Of a DNA stretch of 64,000 nt, positions 1 through 25,869 are shown one piece after another. Made by a program: the position numbers and the translations under genes. Source of the stretch: Macrobrachium rosenbergii. Taxonomy: Eukaryota > Arthropoda > Malacostraca > Decapoda > Palaemonidae. Below the pieces are notes generated by a model. That model saw nothing but the letters and a program-made list of their open reading frames with translations. It searched no databases and was not told the origin of the DNA. Within the stretch, counting starts at the first letter, position 1. Every line of letters starts with the position of its first letter. The stretch spans positions 21,925,644 to 21,989,643 of the forward strand of contig NC_089761.1 in assembly GCF_040412425.1 (NCBI RefSeq), written 5' to 3'.

Positions 1-160
1 ATAGTTACTTGGCTCTTGATCTGAACAGAACATATATTCTTTTAGACCTAGGAGGGACTAGATTTAATAATCCCTTTTTACGTGGAGCATCTCACGACAT
101 AAGACTCGCAAAGTGATTAAGAGCAGATCGAGATTCTAATAAATTGTGCCATTAACTGAC

Positions 161-269
161 CTCCAATAGACAAGTGCACCTGCTCTGGTTGGAAATCCCC
201 CACTGCATTTGTGAAGCCTATGGAAATGGTCCCTAAGGACACCAACCAGTAGAAGACCGAATACCGCAT
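161..269 (-). CDS. Purple acid phosphatase gene A, first coding exon only (gene continues off the left edge)
   Basis: The exon encodes 36 codons plus one base: a hydrophobic signal peptide (MRYSVFYWLVSLGTISIGFT), then a mature start ending in PEQVHLSIG. A GT donor follows (GGAG|GTCAGT on the minus strand, intron beginning at 160). Gene B has a first exon of the same form ending QQVHLSIG, and gene C ends DQIHLSYA; all three stop in phase 1 at the same place. This identifies a third member of the tandem ACP7-like family whose catalytic exons lie outside the window. I chose the ATG at 267-269 because it opens the signal peptide and lies shortly after a splice acceptor (TTTCAG), so there is probably a 5'UTR intron as in B. 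Secretion or lysosomal delivery is inferred from the signal peptide. Whether the rest of the gene is intact cannot be seen. Confidence 0.8.
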
Positions 270-1082
270 TGAAGCTCCCGTTTGCTCCCCTGAAACAATT
301 AGTGTGATATTAATAAGCGGGATACATCTCCTCGTTCCCAAGAATTAACTTGTATTTGCACTTATTTCACTTTCTCGAAGAGCACTGGCACCACTTAAAA
401 GAGCGCTTGTTTAAAATTCTCTTGTGAAAGTTTTAAATATAAAATCCTTGCTACTGGTATCGAACTCACTCACTGTTCATTACATCGTATAGCAGTCAAG
501 CTAATTTCTTTAATGATTCAACTGTCCACATTCATGGCAAAAATCCCTCTTCTTTGAGGTGGAAAGTTTTGAACGGAAATTACACAGTTCTGCAGCAAGG
601 CCTCACAAACTAATAGAAATAAAACTGAAAAGAGATATAAGGACAGAAATACGTATGTAAACTTCAGCTCTGAATTTTAAGATGATTTGACAGCCACTCA
701 GTTTCCATGAGCAGAAAATACGGGAGACTGAAGTAATTCATTCATTCGATAACTTGAACAGGATGTAGTTCGCTCTTTAAACACCCATTTAGATACTACG
801 GATATGTAGAAAAATTTAAGTTCGGTCGCTTTAAAAAAATATTTAACGACTATCGAATATTTGATTATCACAAATATCACTCATCTTCCCGGTCAAAACA
901 TAAATAAATAAATAAATAAATAAAAGATGAGCTGTAGAAACCATATATCCTTATAGCATGAAGGACTATGAGAGCTTTCTTAACTATTTTTTCTTTTTTT
1001 GCTAAAGAAAACGCCACTTCTCTCACTAGGACAAGGATATTGCAAACCTGAATTTACGGCTATGGTGAAACGAGTGTTGCAT

Positions 1083-1150
1083 CCAACTGGCTTCGTCGAC
1101 CAAGACACTCGTCTTTTAAGGTAAATTCCCATCCTCGAAAGATAAGTTGC
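1083..1150 (-). promoter_or_regulatory. Putative promoter of acid phosphatase gene A
   Basis: On the minus strand a TTAAAAG box (1113-1119) is preceded by a GATA-type site (GATAAG on the plus strand, 1141-1146). The block from about 1105 to 1160 aligns with the block upstream of gene B at 13130-13186, with the same 28-nt distance between the two boxes. Gene A has CCTTAAAAG where B has CTTATAAAAG. A start site would be near 1085. Promoter function is inferred from paralog conservation. Confidence 0.45.
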
Positions 1151-1980
1151 TATCATGACGAACTATCAAGTTCGTCCTTCGTCCTATTTTTTCTTTTTGT
1201 ACGTCATTGATAGATACTAGGAGGTGGCATTCATATTACACTAATGCAAAACTTTTATGATGACAGTTGCTACTGTTGTTAACATTTTAAGCGATTAGGT
1301 AGAACCACGACCCATTATTTCTTGACCTCCAAAGAGAAAAATGGATGTTTATTCAAGTTGATCTCCTCTGTATCTCTGTATCGTAATTTTAAAGACGACC
1401 TAAAGAGCCTTTCTTGGGATATCCATCATAATAAGAAAACAATTTTCATTCAGGCCAAGATGTCCGTATTGAACGAAAACCAAAGCCCATTTACAATGAT
1501 AACATTCACCAATAATGTTACATTCATATATTTCATCTGTAGGTAAGCAAATTGACTGAGAGATAGCACAAAGCTTAGCAATGACTAACAACCGCCATTA
1601 GCGGATGCGTTTGCTTGTGCTAAGCACGTGACATATACGGAATGTTTCTGATAAGTAAATACCACCCCTAGTCCTAGTCACATGTTCCGTTGGTATCAGG
1701 TTTAGCAGAAGGCGATTCCCATGTGATTTTTTTTTCTTACGAGTGTTTGGCGACTAGGGTACCGATGCACCCGTAGCCTATCTCTTGGGAAATATGCCTC
1801 ACGTGGCAAATATTTTTTTTTTTTGGATGGTGGGAATCACGAACAGAGAAAAGGAAAAGAGAAAATTTAAGCAAGATGTTCATAGTGCACATTATCTTCT
1901 CTGTGTGCCAGTACCAATTAACGCCAGCTTCAATACGAATCTTATTCTGTTTTTATTAGCAAATGCTGTTGCGTATACAC

Positions 1981-2125
<145 letters not shown>

Positions 2126-2129
2126 TGTG

Positions 2130-3870
2130 TATCACGGGTGGAGTGGATGGGTACGTGAGCGACATTAGCCAGTCTCATTTTAAAAAATATTACGCTTCTC
2201 CTAACAGCTAGTCGCATATCGCAGTCTAAGTCAGAGGTGAGAAGGGTTTGAGCCCCAAGGTTTGTGTCCAAAAGACATGCTAGGAGCCGAAAATTTAGCA
2301 CTTCCCGTAGCCCTTTATTAGAAAAACAGTTTTTAGCTGATTATAGCCCTTTCTATTTTAGCTTTTTCTTCACTTTCTGTGCCCGCTAATAACACCATTT
2401 TTCCGGAAGCATTTTCCACTCGTATTGCTGGTTTAGAGATTATCGTCTTGATTTCTAGTGTGAAATCTATTATCAAGCTCATTCATTATTGCAGAGTTCC
2501 TCCACGCATTTTAGGAGAATATATTCAGTCCCGATCAGGATGATTTTGTCACCTAACCCAATCATTGTAATAATCCTTATTCACTGAGCCCATTCATTAC
2601 TTTAATTGCTTTAAAGCTGCAAATTACTAGCAAATACCTTAGCTTATGTTGCTAAAATGGCTAAGAATTAACGCTATTCCCATTTTTCTGGAAGACCTAC
2701 GGTCTAATTCACTTCCTGTGGATCACAAGTAACTGTAATTTCCTTATTCATTTTGAGACTTTAAAAAAAAAGCCCTGCATGGTTACTCCTGATGCTTCTG
2801 TGACAATTATCAGATGCCATATTTTAAACTCTGCAGGAAAGACCTTTTACCAAAACCGGTGGATTTCTCTACGGGCTCCTGTTGTTCCTAGTCTATAACA
2901 GCCTCATTTTCAACAACCTGATTCTGTTTTCCAGTGAGTAAATGAGGTTCAAAGATCCAAAGGTGGAATTGGTAGAAAACACAGTTGCACTAAGAAATTA
3001 TAGAGAAGTTGGACGGCAAGATTATAAAGGGAAGCTGTATGGAGGTAAAGTAAATGGCTTAAAATCGATGGAGCTGGGGACCGGAAGGGCGCTTCAAATA
3101 CGTTTCAGTATGTGAGGTGCACTGGCGACAGTACACCGAGAAAGCCTTTTGCTGTATTTCTCCGAGGATAACATACTTGAGCAAGAAACACTTGATTTAT
3201 TTATTGTAGCCTAATAATTAATTATAAAAAAATACCCTTTGCCCTTATCATTTGGCCGAACGCCAACGCTTGAAGGACATTTTAAACTCATCTGAGACTG
3301 AAATGTTTATTCATAAAACACAGAAATACAATCTTTTAGTTTAATAATATTCAGACAGCTGCGTAATGAAGTTTAAATATCATTGATAACTTCTTTGATA
3401 GTCCACGCTTGACTACGTGTATCGTGCAGTCTTCTGAAAATCGACTGAGCGATCAGTGATCAAACTGAATGAGATGGTATATTACTAGACAGCCTAGCTG
3501 AAACTAACGTAAACCTCCTACTCCAATTAAACATAACATCCCAGTACAGATTATAGTAGCAAGAAAATAACGTGTAATGTAGTGCAGTGTTTTCCCCATA
3601 GAAAATGAAGTTTGAAAACGGCATTCAAGATATCTTAACTATACGGACAGCATCAAGTTACAAAAATACATGGTAATTCAAATTATAATTCTAGAACTAG
3701 TTAGAACCATACACAAAAAATACGTACAATTTGTATATCCCAGTACACTAGCTAATAACTTGATGCAATAACACGAGAAACATGTCAGATGGTATGAACA
3801 GCAGACAGCTGATTTTTTTCTCGAAAATAAACATTGGAACGAGTGTCTTCCTTCGGAGTTTCAGTCTCCT
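2130..3870. other. Spacer between acid phosphatase genes A and B
   Basis: AT-rich spacer with no recognisable coding region. On the minus strand AATAAA-type signals occur at about 3196-3206, roughly 680 bases after the gene B stop codon; these are possible poly(A) signals but weakly supported. Confidence 0.4.
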
Positions 3871-3879
3871 TATAGTCTG

Positions 3880-11669
<7,790 letters not shown>

Positions 11670-11931
11670 GTTTATTGTAAACGTCAACCTGTCAGTAAGA
11701 AAGAAGCCGTTAATGAATAAAGAAAATTAAGAATAAGCCGTTTACGCGTTCACTGTGCAAAATGTCTATTAAGTCATAAAAATTCCAGTAGGTTGTGGAG
11801 GGATATTCCGAGAACACACCAGAAAAATATCTATTTTTTTTTATTCGTGGTTAGGGGAATTTAGTAGCAATATTAGAGTTAATCAGTAATTGTTCGAGCA
11901 CACAAATATGTATAAATATTATATATATATA

Positions 11932-12136
<205 letters not shown>

Positions 12137-12200
12137 CCTATATAGTACAAATGAGAGTATAGATTTATAATCTTTAAAATCAAGAATGTGTATAATCGCT

Positions 12201-12232
<32 letters not shown>

Positions 12233-12481
12233 CGATAAACAACAGATATTGTATAGTAACCAATTCACTAAACCTCGGGAATAACATATATCCTAGGGAA
12301 ATAAGAGTATAGTAAATTGGATACGATATTTGTGGCTTAATATTTGTGAATATAAAAAAAGTTATGGTGTTTGTCTAAAAAATTTACACCACGTCTGTGT
12401 GTTCTCGTGTGAATAAACACATCCTTGTGTTTATTGGCATGCGATCTTATAGTTATGTAAATCTCAACTCTTATATGCACA

Positions 12482-12483
<2 letters not shown>

Positions 12484-12558
<75 letters not shown>

Positions 12559-12822
12559 TTTTTATCACACTGTGATTTATATACAATCATGAAGCTACAA
12601 ATGTCGTTTAATATCAAATTCACACTACCTCGAGAGTATCTCCGATGGAGAATTATCTGAAGGGGAATTTATATAAGTGATAAATGAACAGGTACCACTG
12701 GGTTCGCGTCCCAGTGGTACCTGTTCATTTATCACTTATATAAATTCCTTCGGTGATAATTCTCCATCGGAGATACTCGAGGTAGCGTGAATTTGATATT
12801 AAACGACATTTGTAGCTTCATG

Positions 12823-12911
<89 letters not shown>
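12484..12911. repeat. Large palindrome bracketed by (AT)n arrays
   Basis: A 239-bp inverted repeat (12586-12824) sits between (AT)n arrays at 12484-12553 and 12825-12911. The arms (about 117 bp) run from ATCATGAAGCTACAAATGTC to its reverse complement and differ at only a few sites. The loop is a few bases within GGGTTCGCGTCCC around 12705. No coding content; it behaves like a foldback element. Confidence 0.85.
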
Positions 12912-12914
<3 letters not shown>

Positions 12915-13052
12915 GTAAAATGGATATTACAGCAATAACATATATACGATCATTTCGGAATACAGGAATCCGGAATCTTTGTTCTCCGAAAACGAAAGGA
13001 ATGAAGATTGACAGATATGAATATTAAAAAAAAAAAAACCACAGCCACTCAC

Positions 13053-13112
13053 CTCAGCCTATCGATCTACGCAGCCTCCGAGGGTCGTGTGATTGGAGAT
13101 GTTTCTCAGAAT
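13053..13112 (-). other. Putative 5'UTR exon of acid phosphatase gene B
   Basis: A strong donor (GCTGAG|GTGAGTGG, minus strand) ends at 13053. It lies about 60 bases after the TATA-like box at 13138-13145 and pairs with the acceptor upstream of the gene B start codon. The implied 5'UTR intron (about 1.36 kb) holds long AT arrays and a large palindrome. Inferred from signals only; transcript data would decide it. Confidence 0.45.
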
Positions 13113-13175
13113 GATCTAGACCTACCGAGACACTTGTCTTTTATAAGAAATTCCCAAGACTTGCAGATAAGCGGT
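13113..13175 (-). promoter_or_regulatory. Putative promoter of acid phosphatase gene B
   Basis: TATAAAAG (minus strand, 13138-13145) is preceded 28 nt upstream by a GATA site (GATAAG on the plus strand, 13166-13171). The block matches the one upstream of gene A. GATA sites would fit gut or hepatopancreas expression, but that is inference from general arthropod biology. Confidence 0.5.
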
Positions 13176-13587
13176 TGATAGTATGTTATTTAACGTATAA
13201 ATTTTTTTATGTTAAAAGTTCGTGTGCTCTTAACATTCACGTGATTATAAGAACGTGGATTATTCACGTTCACGTGAACTCCCCGTTTACAATCTCTCAT
13301 CCCAAGTTGCAGCTGAAGATAGACGAAATCAGTATATTGGAAAGATTTCATACCGGCATGACTACAAAAATCAACTGTTGGCATCTATAGCACGCGCCTG
13401 TAGAAGCAGATCGAGATCAGACAAAGAAATCAGCTTAATGGTTTACTGATTTGAAATAATGAACACAACAGAAAATCTTTCTCATGCACACACACATGCA
13501 TATATATACTGTATATATATATTATGTATGTATAACTGAATCACGAAAATATGGAACGTGATGGATGTATATATGTATGTGTATATA

Positions 13588-13588
13588 C

Positions 13589-13672
<84 letters not shown>
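13588..13672. repeat. (AT)n microsatellite
   Basis: Long AT array upstream of the gene B promoter block. Confidence 0.95.
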
Positions 13673-13673
<1 letters not shown>

Positions 13674-14618
13674 TGCCTACATGAGCGCTTTAAGCTTTAA
13701 GACTTATTTACCGAAAAGAAGTGAAAATGTGAAATTAGCCCCATCCTTTCAGTTGTTAATCTGAAATTATTTATTTTGTAGTCCTGTTAACGTTATAGTC
13801 TTTCACTTTTGTTGAATGTTATTTTCCCCTAACAACCAGACTTTGTCTATTTGTCTATCTGTCTAATTATTTATATATTTATATATCTCTCTACACAAGC
13901 TCAGAGGACCTGCTGTGACATATCACGTTTTAAATCAGGAGCCTTAATAAATGAAAAACGCACTAATTCTATAAATCTTTGATATACAGAGTCTGGACAT
14001 TTTAATTCATGTGACTGGCCACGTGATTAGATCGAAGATAGTGTCACAAGGGAAAAAAAGACTTAACGCGTGCACTTATTTTTGTATGAGGTGGTATGAT
14101 ATTTTGTTTGGTTAATGAATGGTACGATAATTATTGGTTTTTTAATTGGTTGCAGGAGGATGGTAGTTTGATTTTTCCATTTTTTATGGGTTGTAGGGGA
14201 TGTTTATTTTCTTACTGTAAAGTAAAGTAAGTTTGTTTGTTTTTCAATGCGAATGCATAACAGTTTTTCCCATTTACATTGAAATAGCACGATGATTTTT
14301 TTTTAATTGTCATAGGGTGACAATAGCACTTGGTTACAGGATGGTGCAAAAACATTAGTTTATACAGTTGTCAGATGGAATCATTTTCAATTATTATTTT
14401 TTTACGAGACGGCTTGATGGGAATCACCTTTCAAATATTCCCACGGTTAAAGCTGTAGCTTATTTCTCATTGCCACCGTATGTTTTCGGAGCAGTTCCTT
14501 TTATCGAGACAACAGGTACTGCCTGCCCTTATGATAATTAAAAATGACGGTTTCATTATCAGTTCTCGCACTGATAAAGCTAAACGAACATCTCCCATCT
14601 GGTTACAACTACATTTTG

Positions 14619-14706
14619 AGGAGGAGGAGGAGGAGGAGGAGGAGGAGGAGGAGGAGGAGGAGGAGGAGGAGGAGGAGGAGGGAGGAGGAGGAGGAGGAGG
14701 AGGAGG
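14619..14706. repeat. (GGA)n microsatellite
   Basis: About 88 bases of GGA/GAG triplets with a single frame slip. The polyglutamate or polyserine reading frames through it are trivial and not taken as genes. Confidence 0.95.
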
Positions 14707-15284
14707 AATAATTTGACTGAAAAGGTAAAATGTGGTTCGCGCCTTCAGTGGACCAAATTTTGGTAATTGAGGCACAAGCATTATCGTTGGATTTGAACGA
14801 CGAATTAAAATATCAAAAGCGAGTTTTAGGGGATAATGAGCTGCTATTTTAAGTTAGCTCCATACTCCGGATACTCATTTTAGCAGTGAAATATCAGCTA
14901 TATATCCCTTTATTTTTTCTTATAGAAAACTTTAACGCAATTGTAAAGATTTTCTTTAATGAACAATCTACTTTGGTGACTTGGTCCTATGTTTGTAAGG
15001 GGTTGGCTGTTTGAATTTGCATTCTTTAAGGACGGGCTTAATATATATCAAGAGCACCCCCAGACCAGCAGACTTTTAGGTTGGCTAATTTAAGAAAAAA
15101 CACATCAATGGAAAGAGGAAGATATACAAATGCACATGGTGTAAAAAAAAATTCTACAATTTTTGCCCTACCTTCCACGGGAAGTTGAAAGTGACTATTT
15201 ACAACCCTGTGTGGGGCCTCTTTTACAAGACACTCGTAAAAATATGCTAATTTTAATAAGTTATGTATGTTTTTTTCTAATAAT

Positions 15285-15550
15285 TTATTTTATTTTATTT
15301 TGTAAAATTATAATTACAGCTCACACATTATCATAGCAGATAAGAACTAAAATCAGTAACAAATTCTGAGTATATTTGTTGTAAAATATTTACGAGATTT
15401 ACCGAGAGGGGGAGATGCAGTAACTTTTTGTGAGGTATACATGTTTTTGCTGAAATTTATTTGCAAAATTACAATTATAGCTGACATACTATCATAAAAG
15501 ATAAGAACTAAAACCAACAGCAATCCCTGGGTATATTTACGAGCAAATAA
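15285..15550. repeat. Diverged two-copy tandem repeat (~165-bp period)
   Basis: The segment with AAAATTATAATTACAGCTCA and GATAAGAACTAAAA at 15300-15385 recurs at about 15465-15550 with 20-25% difference. Spacer between genes B and C. Confidence 0.6.
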
Positions 15551-15599
15551 ATAAAAAGACGTCCTGGAGCTGCAGAGAGGCAGTTCATTTCTCCCTGAA

Positions 15600-16000
15600 A
15601 TCTCATGGCATACTGAATTACTGATCGATCATCAATTCATCATCGGTGTCTAAGCCTCTTCCGTCCCGCCGGAGTCCCATGCTGAGCTATAACAGTTGCC
15701 TTAAGTAATTTATGGGCCATTGAAGTGATGAGAACATTTTTCCAGCTAAATTCATCCAAACCAAATGGCGCGTAATATTAATACTCATATGAGTTAGCCC
15801 GTCCATCACTCGAAACCTGTTATAGATACTTATATGATGATGCCCGTCCATTAAGGGTTCATTTAGGGTACGATTTCCATTTGAAGCCTCAGGAAACCCT
15901 ACTACAAATAAGTACAGAGTTCCTCCTTTCCTCCGCGGGCTTCGAACCGGGTCGTTACAAAGAAATGCACGCAGCGTTTACATACTGAGTTAAAATGAGG
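15600..16000 (-). mobile_element. tRNA-derived SINE-like fragment
   Basis: On the minus strand TTAACTCAGTATGTAAACG resembles a pol III A box and ACCCGGTTCGAAGCCC a B box, about 40 nt apart (within 15935-15990). A non-coding body of unknown extent follows to about 15600. There is no intact cloverleaf, so it is not called a tRNA gene. Confidence 0.45.
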
Positions 16001-16529
16001 AATGTGAAAATTTATTTGTATCAGCAGAACTTCACACATGGGCTGATTAGCCTGAGGAACAAGACTGTTTTTCAAGTTGTATGTTTGTATGATTAACTGG
16101 GTTTCGTCAAGCTGGTGTGGCACGTAAGGAGGTCATCGATGAGAGAAATGAAATAGACTGTAGTTATTTTATTAGCAGGAAACAACAGAGCATACTATTT
16201 TTAATATTTATTAAGAGACCAAATCGTAAAATGTTTCGTGGAAACATGGCAATGTGAAGCACTTTTCACAATATTTATGAAAGTTCTTTCATCATGAATT
16301 AAGTGGATTGCACTGGATTACGTCACATCGGCAAATTAAAACTATTCGTTGTATCTTCACAGTTTTCAGGATAATTTATCTTGGATTTATTTAAAAAATC
16401 AAGATACATAGAAAAGCATTACATATAAGATTTGTTGTTTGTCTTTCGCATTATTAATTGATCACGAAATGAAATGCAATCATATCATCCTGAGAAATCA
16501 TTCACATGAGACAAATACCAATAAAAAAG

Positions 16530-21897
<5,368 letters not shown>

Positions 21898-22192
21898 TAT
21901 CGAAGTATTCGAATTTCCTAGAAGCATATATACAGGTGAAATAAAGCAATAGCAAATCATTTGATAGCGGAATCAAAATATTATAAGTGGATTTAGTGTC
22001 ATAAAGCACAAGTTGAATGACAGAGGTGAACCTGTTTAAAATGGTCAGTGGTTTATCCCAAGCACAGATGAATGATTGAGCTGTGCACCTGTAATGTATG
22101 CATCACAAACTAACGATGTAACTTACATATAGTGTCTATATTCACACACGCACACATATATTAATGTGTGTGTGCGTATTCCCACACATGGG

Positions 22193-22480
22193 GTTCATGA
22201 CATGATTGATGGTATTCTCGCCTTTTATGCTAGAGGAACCAAGTTCGACTCCTTGGCGTGAACGGGCCGATTGGCATGCTTTATTGAAACCGATTATTCA
22301 TCTGTTGATTTAAGGAGGGAATTGTGAATTATTTACTTGAAAGTTAGACGGCTGTGGTGGTTGTAACTAGGGTTAAAAAAAAAAAGGACATGGGTCTACC
22401 ACCCTCATCCCAAAAGATAAGCTGAGAACGACGACCACTATCTTTCTGGCGCCATTCTCCCTGAAAGGTTTAAAAAAAAA
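22193..22480 (+). mobile_element. tRNA-like SINE head with A-rich tail
   Basis: 22193-22263 folds as a tRNA-like unit. A 7-bp acceptor stem forms between GTTCATG and CGTGAAC, and a 5-bp T stem (CCAAG/CTTGG) encloses TTCGACTC, the pol III B box. GATGGTATTCTCGCC resembles the A box and anticodon side of a tRNA-Gly. The anticodon stem has a mismatch and the anticodon position is not GCC, so a functional tRNA is unlikely. Unrelated sequence with A-rich stretches at about 22375 and 22470 follows. A SINE or tRNA pseudogene is the best reading. Confidence 0.5.
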
Positions 22481-22499
22481 AAAAGAACTTAAATAAAGA

Positions 22500-25430
22500 C
22501 TGACTCGAAATGATGAAAGTGGTTTATTTAGGTAAATTCAGCTGATTGGTATTTTAGGACTAATCTGATCATACGCCAACCAACGCAGGTTCTGGAATTT
22601 TACCGTCACATTCCTTGCGCCATTCAGGAATTTCGATATGTCGAACTCGGATCGAGGTAATTCAAGACTCAGACAAGCTTCTCAAGCTTAGACGCAGCGA
22701 AATCGGCATGACAGCTAGTCATCTGATAGTAACCGTATATTTAATTTTTCAGTTGTCGAGAGAGACTGTAATTTATCTATTATTATTTTCTTAGTTTGCG
22801 AGAAGAAAAAATGTACAGACTAGGAATCAGGATTTCTTCTTTTGGTTCGTTCGTCATGATAAAAGAAAACTTGTCAAATTCAACCTACGTAGATTTAAAG
22901 TAGCAGTGTAGATAGCGCGTCAAAGCGTTTTCATCCTCGTTTTCAAAACGTTTTGAAAGGTTGGAGCTTAGGTTTTCCCTTCGCTAAGCAATTCATAAAA
23001 AAATTAATTTCTTTGCGTCCTTACATACTTGCCTTTTCCTTGCAGGATTATAAAACGCGAACGAGAATGAAGTACGAAGAACGGTGGCGATGTGACCACA
23101 TTTGAATAATTTTCAGAAGGCTAGAAACTGGACACAGATTTTTTTTTCAAAACTTGAAACTGAAGTTCCCTTTCTTATTAGGTGGTTTCCGCGACGTAGT
23201 GGAATTCTTAAATACATATCTTTAACATATTTTCATATACTTTATTATCATGTTGAAAATCCAGAAATGTCATCTTTACATCACTCTTGTATAGGCCAGC
23301 TTTCCCCCAGAAACGAGACAAAATCGAGGACTGTACGCTTCGTGACTGAAAAGAGGAGGCTGAAATTAAAGGCTCATAAGCATTTCAACGACGGGTCTCC
23401 TCCATTCCGCCAGTCACGATTAGCTTCAGTGATATTGGTTCCAGATATTTACCGCCAGCTAAAGAAACAAAAAGATAAAAAGATAAGAAACTAAACAGGG
23501 TCTACAGATTTACACAAGTCCTCGCGTGTCTTGGAACTCTCTACCTTTGAGCAAGGGCCTGCTTTTGCGTACTCTATGCCAGTCACCACCTTGGATGCTT
23601 CCCTAACCATTACAAATGCGCATCCCTACTGCCACTTTACATATGGTTCATTATTTTCAAACATACAAAAGAAAAGATAACTCCAGATAAAAAAAATATA
23701 TATATATACATTCTTTACAATGCCAAACAAATACACTGAAATGCAGGGAAAGCTAGAAAGCTGGCCTGTAGTATGATCTCCATGTGTAAATTTTTTTCAG
23801 AAATGAAAATGACCCGACAAAATAAAGAGAACCTGTAAGTTTTTCACTCCAACTCTTGATAGGCAAGCAAGCAAAACTGTATAATATTGTATAACTTACT
23901 TGGTAGAGGGTGCTGTTTAAAGCTCTGAAAGAATTATCACTACTTTATCGTAGAATGTTCCAGAACGCTTTGAATTTTGTTACATGGACAAGAGGAACCA
24001 TAAAAGTAAACGCCCGTTTTAGACAAAACTGATACAGTTTTGATCTCGAGAAATGTTTCACCTGGTGTGTGGGAAGTCTTCAGATGAGACCCGTACATTC
24101 GTCAGAATTGAGCTCTCGGCTGTTGCTAGAGGCGTTTCGTGGGTAAAGAATCACGTGTAGGGTCCTTATTTGCCAAAGGTGTTACGACGCTATCTTCCAC
24201 AATGCTAAACGCCATTTTGGAAATCAATCAAAGATGTTATAATTGCTTTCCTTTATTAATCATAAAGCTAAATTATTAAACGAAATGTTACTTTCTTCTA
24301 CGTCAAGGTCCGGAACAGCGAATTCCCGCTCTTACGTTCCACGCTGCCTTTTTGTAGGCTTTTGTGGTGGATGGTACATGCTTCTCTTAATCGAAACAAA
24401 ATTATCAACCACTCTTGAGAGTCTTCTCTAAATGCTTACAATATTTTTTTCTTGTGGGAGCACGGAAATTAAAACAACCGCCTTTATTTATCACCACTGC
24501 ACTTGTCGAGATTGCCATGAATATATTTCCAGTTGATTTTCATTGAATGTGATTAATACATTTTAATTTAATTACAAGTAGTTTTGCATTGTCAAAGTTG
24601 ATATTAAATGCGTGTGGGTTTCATTTTCATATGCAGAATCCCAAATGTACGGTACTACTTTACGCTATTCATGAAATCTATACATTTTCAATCTTTTTTT
24701 TGTTTGTTAAGTTTTGTACCGTAATTAACTATACCTCTGGAAGAGATTAGGCACAATACTGAACTAATTTAATTGTAAAATGACCATTTTCTTCATCTTT
24801 TTACCCCACATTTCAACGCCAATAAAGCGAGATCAACATAATCACTTATTTATTTACAGAATCCTCCGACGTTTAATTAATGAGCCTCCCAGACCGAATC
24901 AAATTATTTTCGCTGCCATTTGTGGGATGAACCTGGCTGTTGGAAGGCGGTGGATAGTCACCTAAGTAAGTACTGTACTGTTCCATTTTCATTCTTCTGT
25001 TACATGCAAAAAAGAAGAAACAATTTATTGTGCAAAAAAATACTTACAAAGTTCAGCACAACAGGCAACCCGGACGCGGTATACGTAAAAGGGAAAGCCC
25101 TCTCAAATGAATGGCATTGGCTGTGGTGTTATATATACCTTTCCCACCCAATTGATTACTAGGCAAGCGTCATTCATCGCGGCTGATATGGTACTCAGGT
25201 AGTTTTACAAAATATAAATGCTTACAGATAACTGTATAGGGGAATTATAACATTAAGTGGGAATTACTCATTAAAAGATTGTGCTGCAAAATTTGTCTTA
25301 AACATTACAAAGTACGCAACTTTTATATATACTGGACATTAAGAAAATAATTTGAATTACTGCTATAAAAGATATACATTTTATCTGGTTTCTGTTAAGG
25401 AACGCGTTTGCTGTGGAGTAGCATGTGGTA
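22500..25430. other. Spacer upstream of gene C, no gene recognised
   Basis: About 2.9 kb of unique-looking AT-rich DNA. Open frames here are short and resemble no family I know. It should contain the promoter and 5'UTR exon of gene C, but I found no block matching those of genes A and B. Confidence 0.4.
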
Positions 25431-25499
25431 TAAAATTTACAGTAATTAATGTGCAATTTGTTACTTTATATCACATTAAAACTTCAAATAAATACTTAG

Positions 25500-25800
25500 T
25501 AGAATGAATTACATTTAGATGAGGTCAGCACATCAAATTTTATATAAAAGTTATAGAAAAAATGTAGAAATACAAGTTTTAATGGTGCTAACAGGTAGCT
25601 GCAGAATAAGATGTGCTACAACATGGTTTATACACAATGTGCAAACAGTTACTTAACTGAATGAATTACATTTAGATGAGGTCAACACATAAAATTTTAG
25701 ATAAATGTTATTAAAGAAAATTAGAAACAACAGTTTTAATGATGCTAACAGGTAGCTGCCAAATAAGACATAATACAATTTAGTTTTTACACAATATGAT
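25500..25800. repeat. Two-copy tandem repeat (~161-bp period)
   Basis: GAATGAATTACATTTAGATG starts units at about 25504 and 25661. Both continue with GCTAACAGGTAGCTGC near their middle. The repeat borders the 3' side of the LINE fragment on the minus strand and may be its tail. Confidence 0.7.
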
Positions 25801-25869
25801 ACAGTATATACCTGTCTATTGACTATCTGGAGCAAGCAAATTTTGGATGAGAAGTCAAAACCCATTCCA

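Noticed and set aside
12690..12720. T-loop-like GGGTTCGCGTCCC as a tRNA gene
   Set aside because: It is only the centre of a palindrome, with no other tRNA arms.
14467..14781. Glu-rich or Ser/Pro-rich open frames across (GGA)n
   Set aside because: Triplet repeat artefact with no flanking coding signal.
23102..23494. 130-codon open frame upstream of gene C
   Set aside because: No similarity to a known family, no splice or start context, and it lies in AT-rich spacer.
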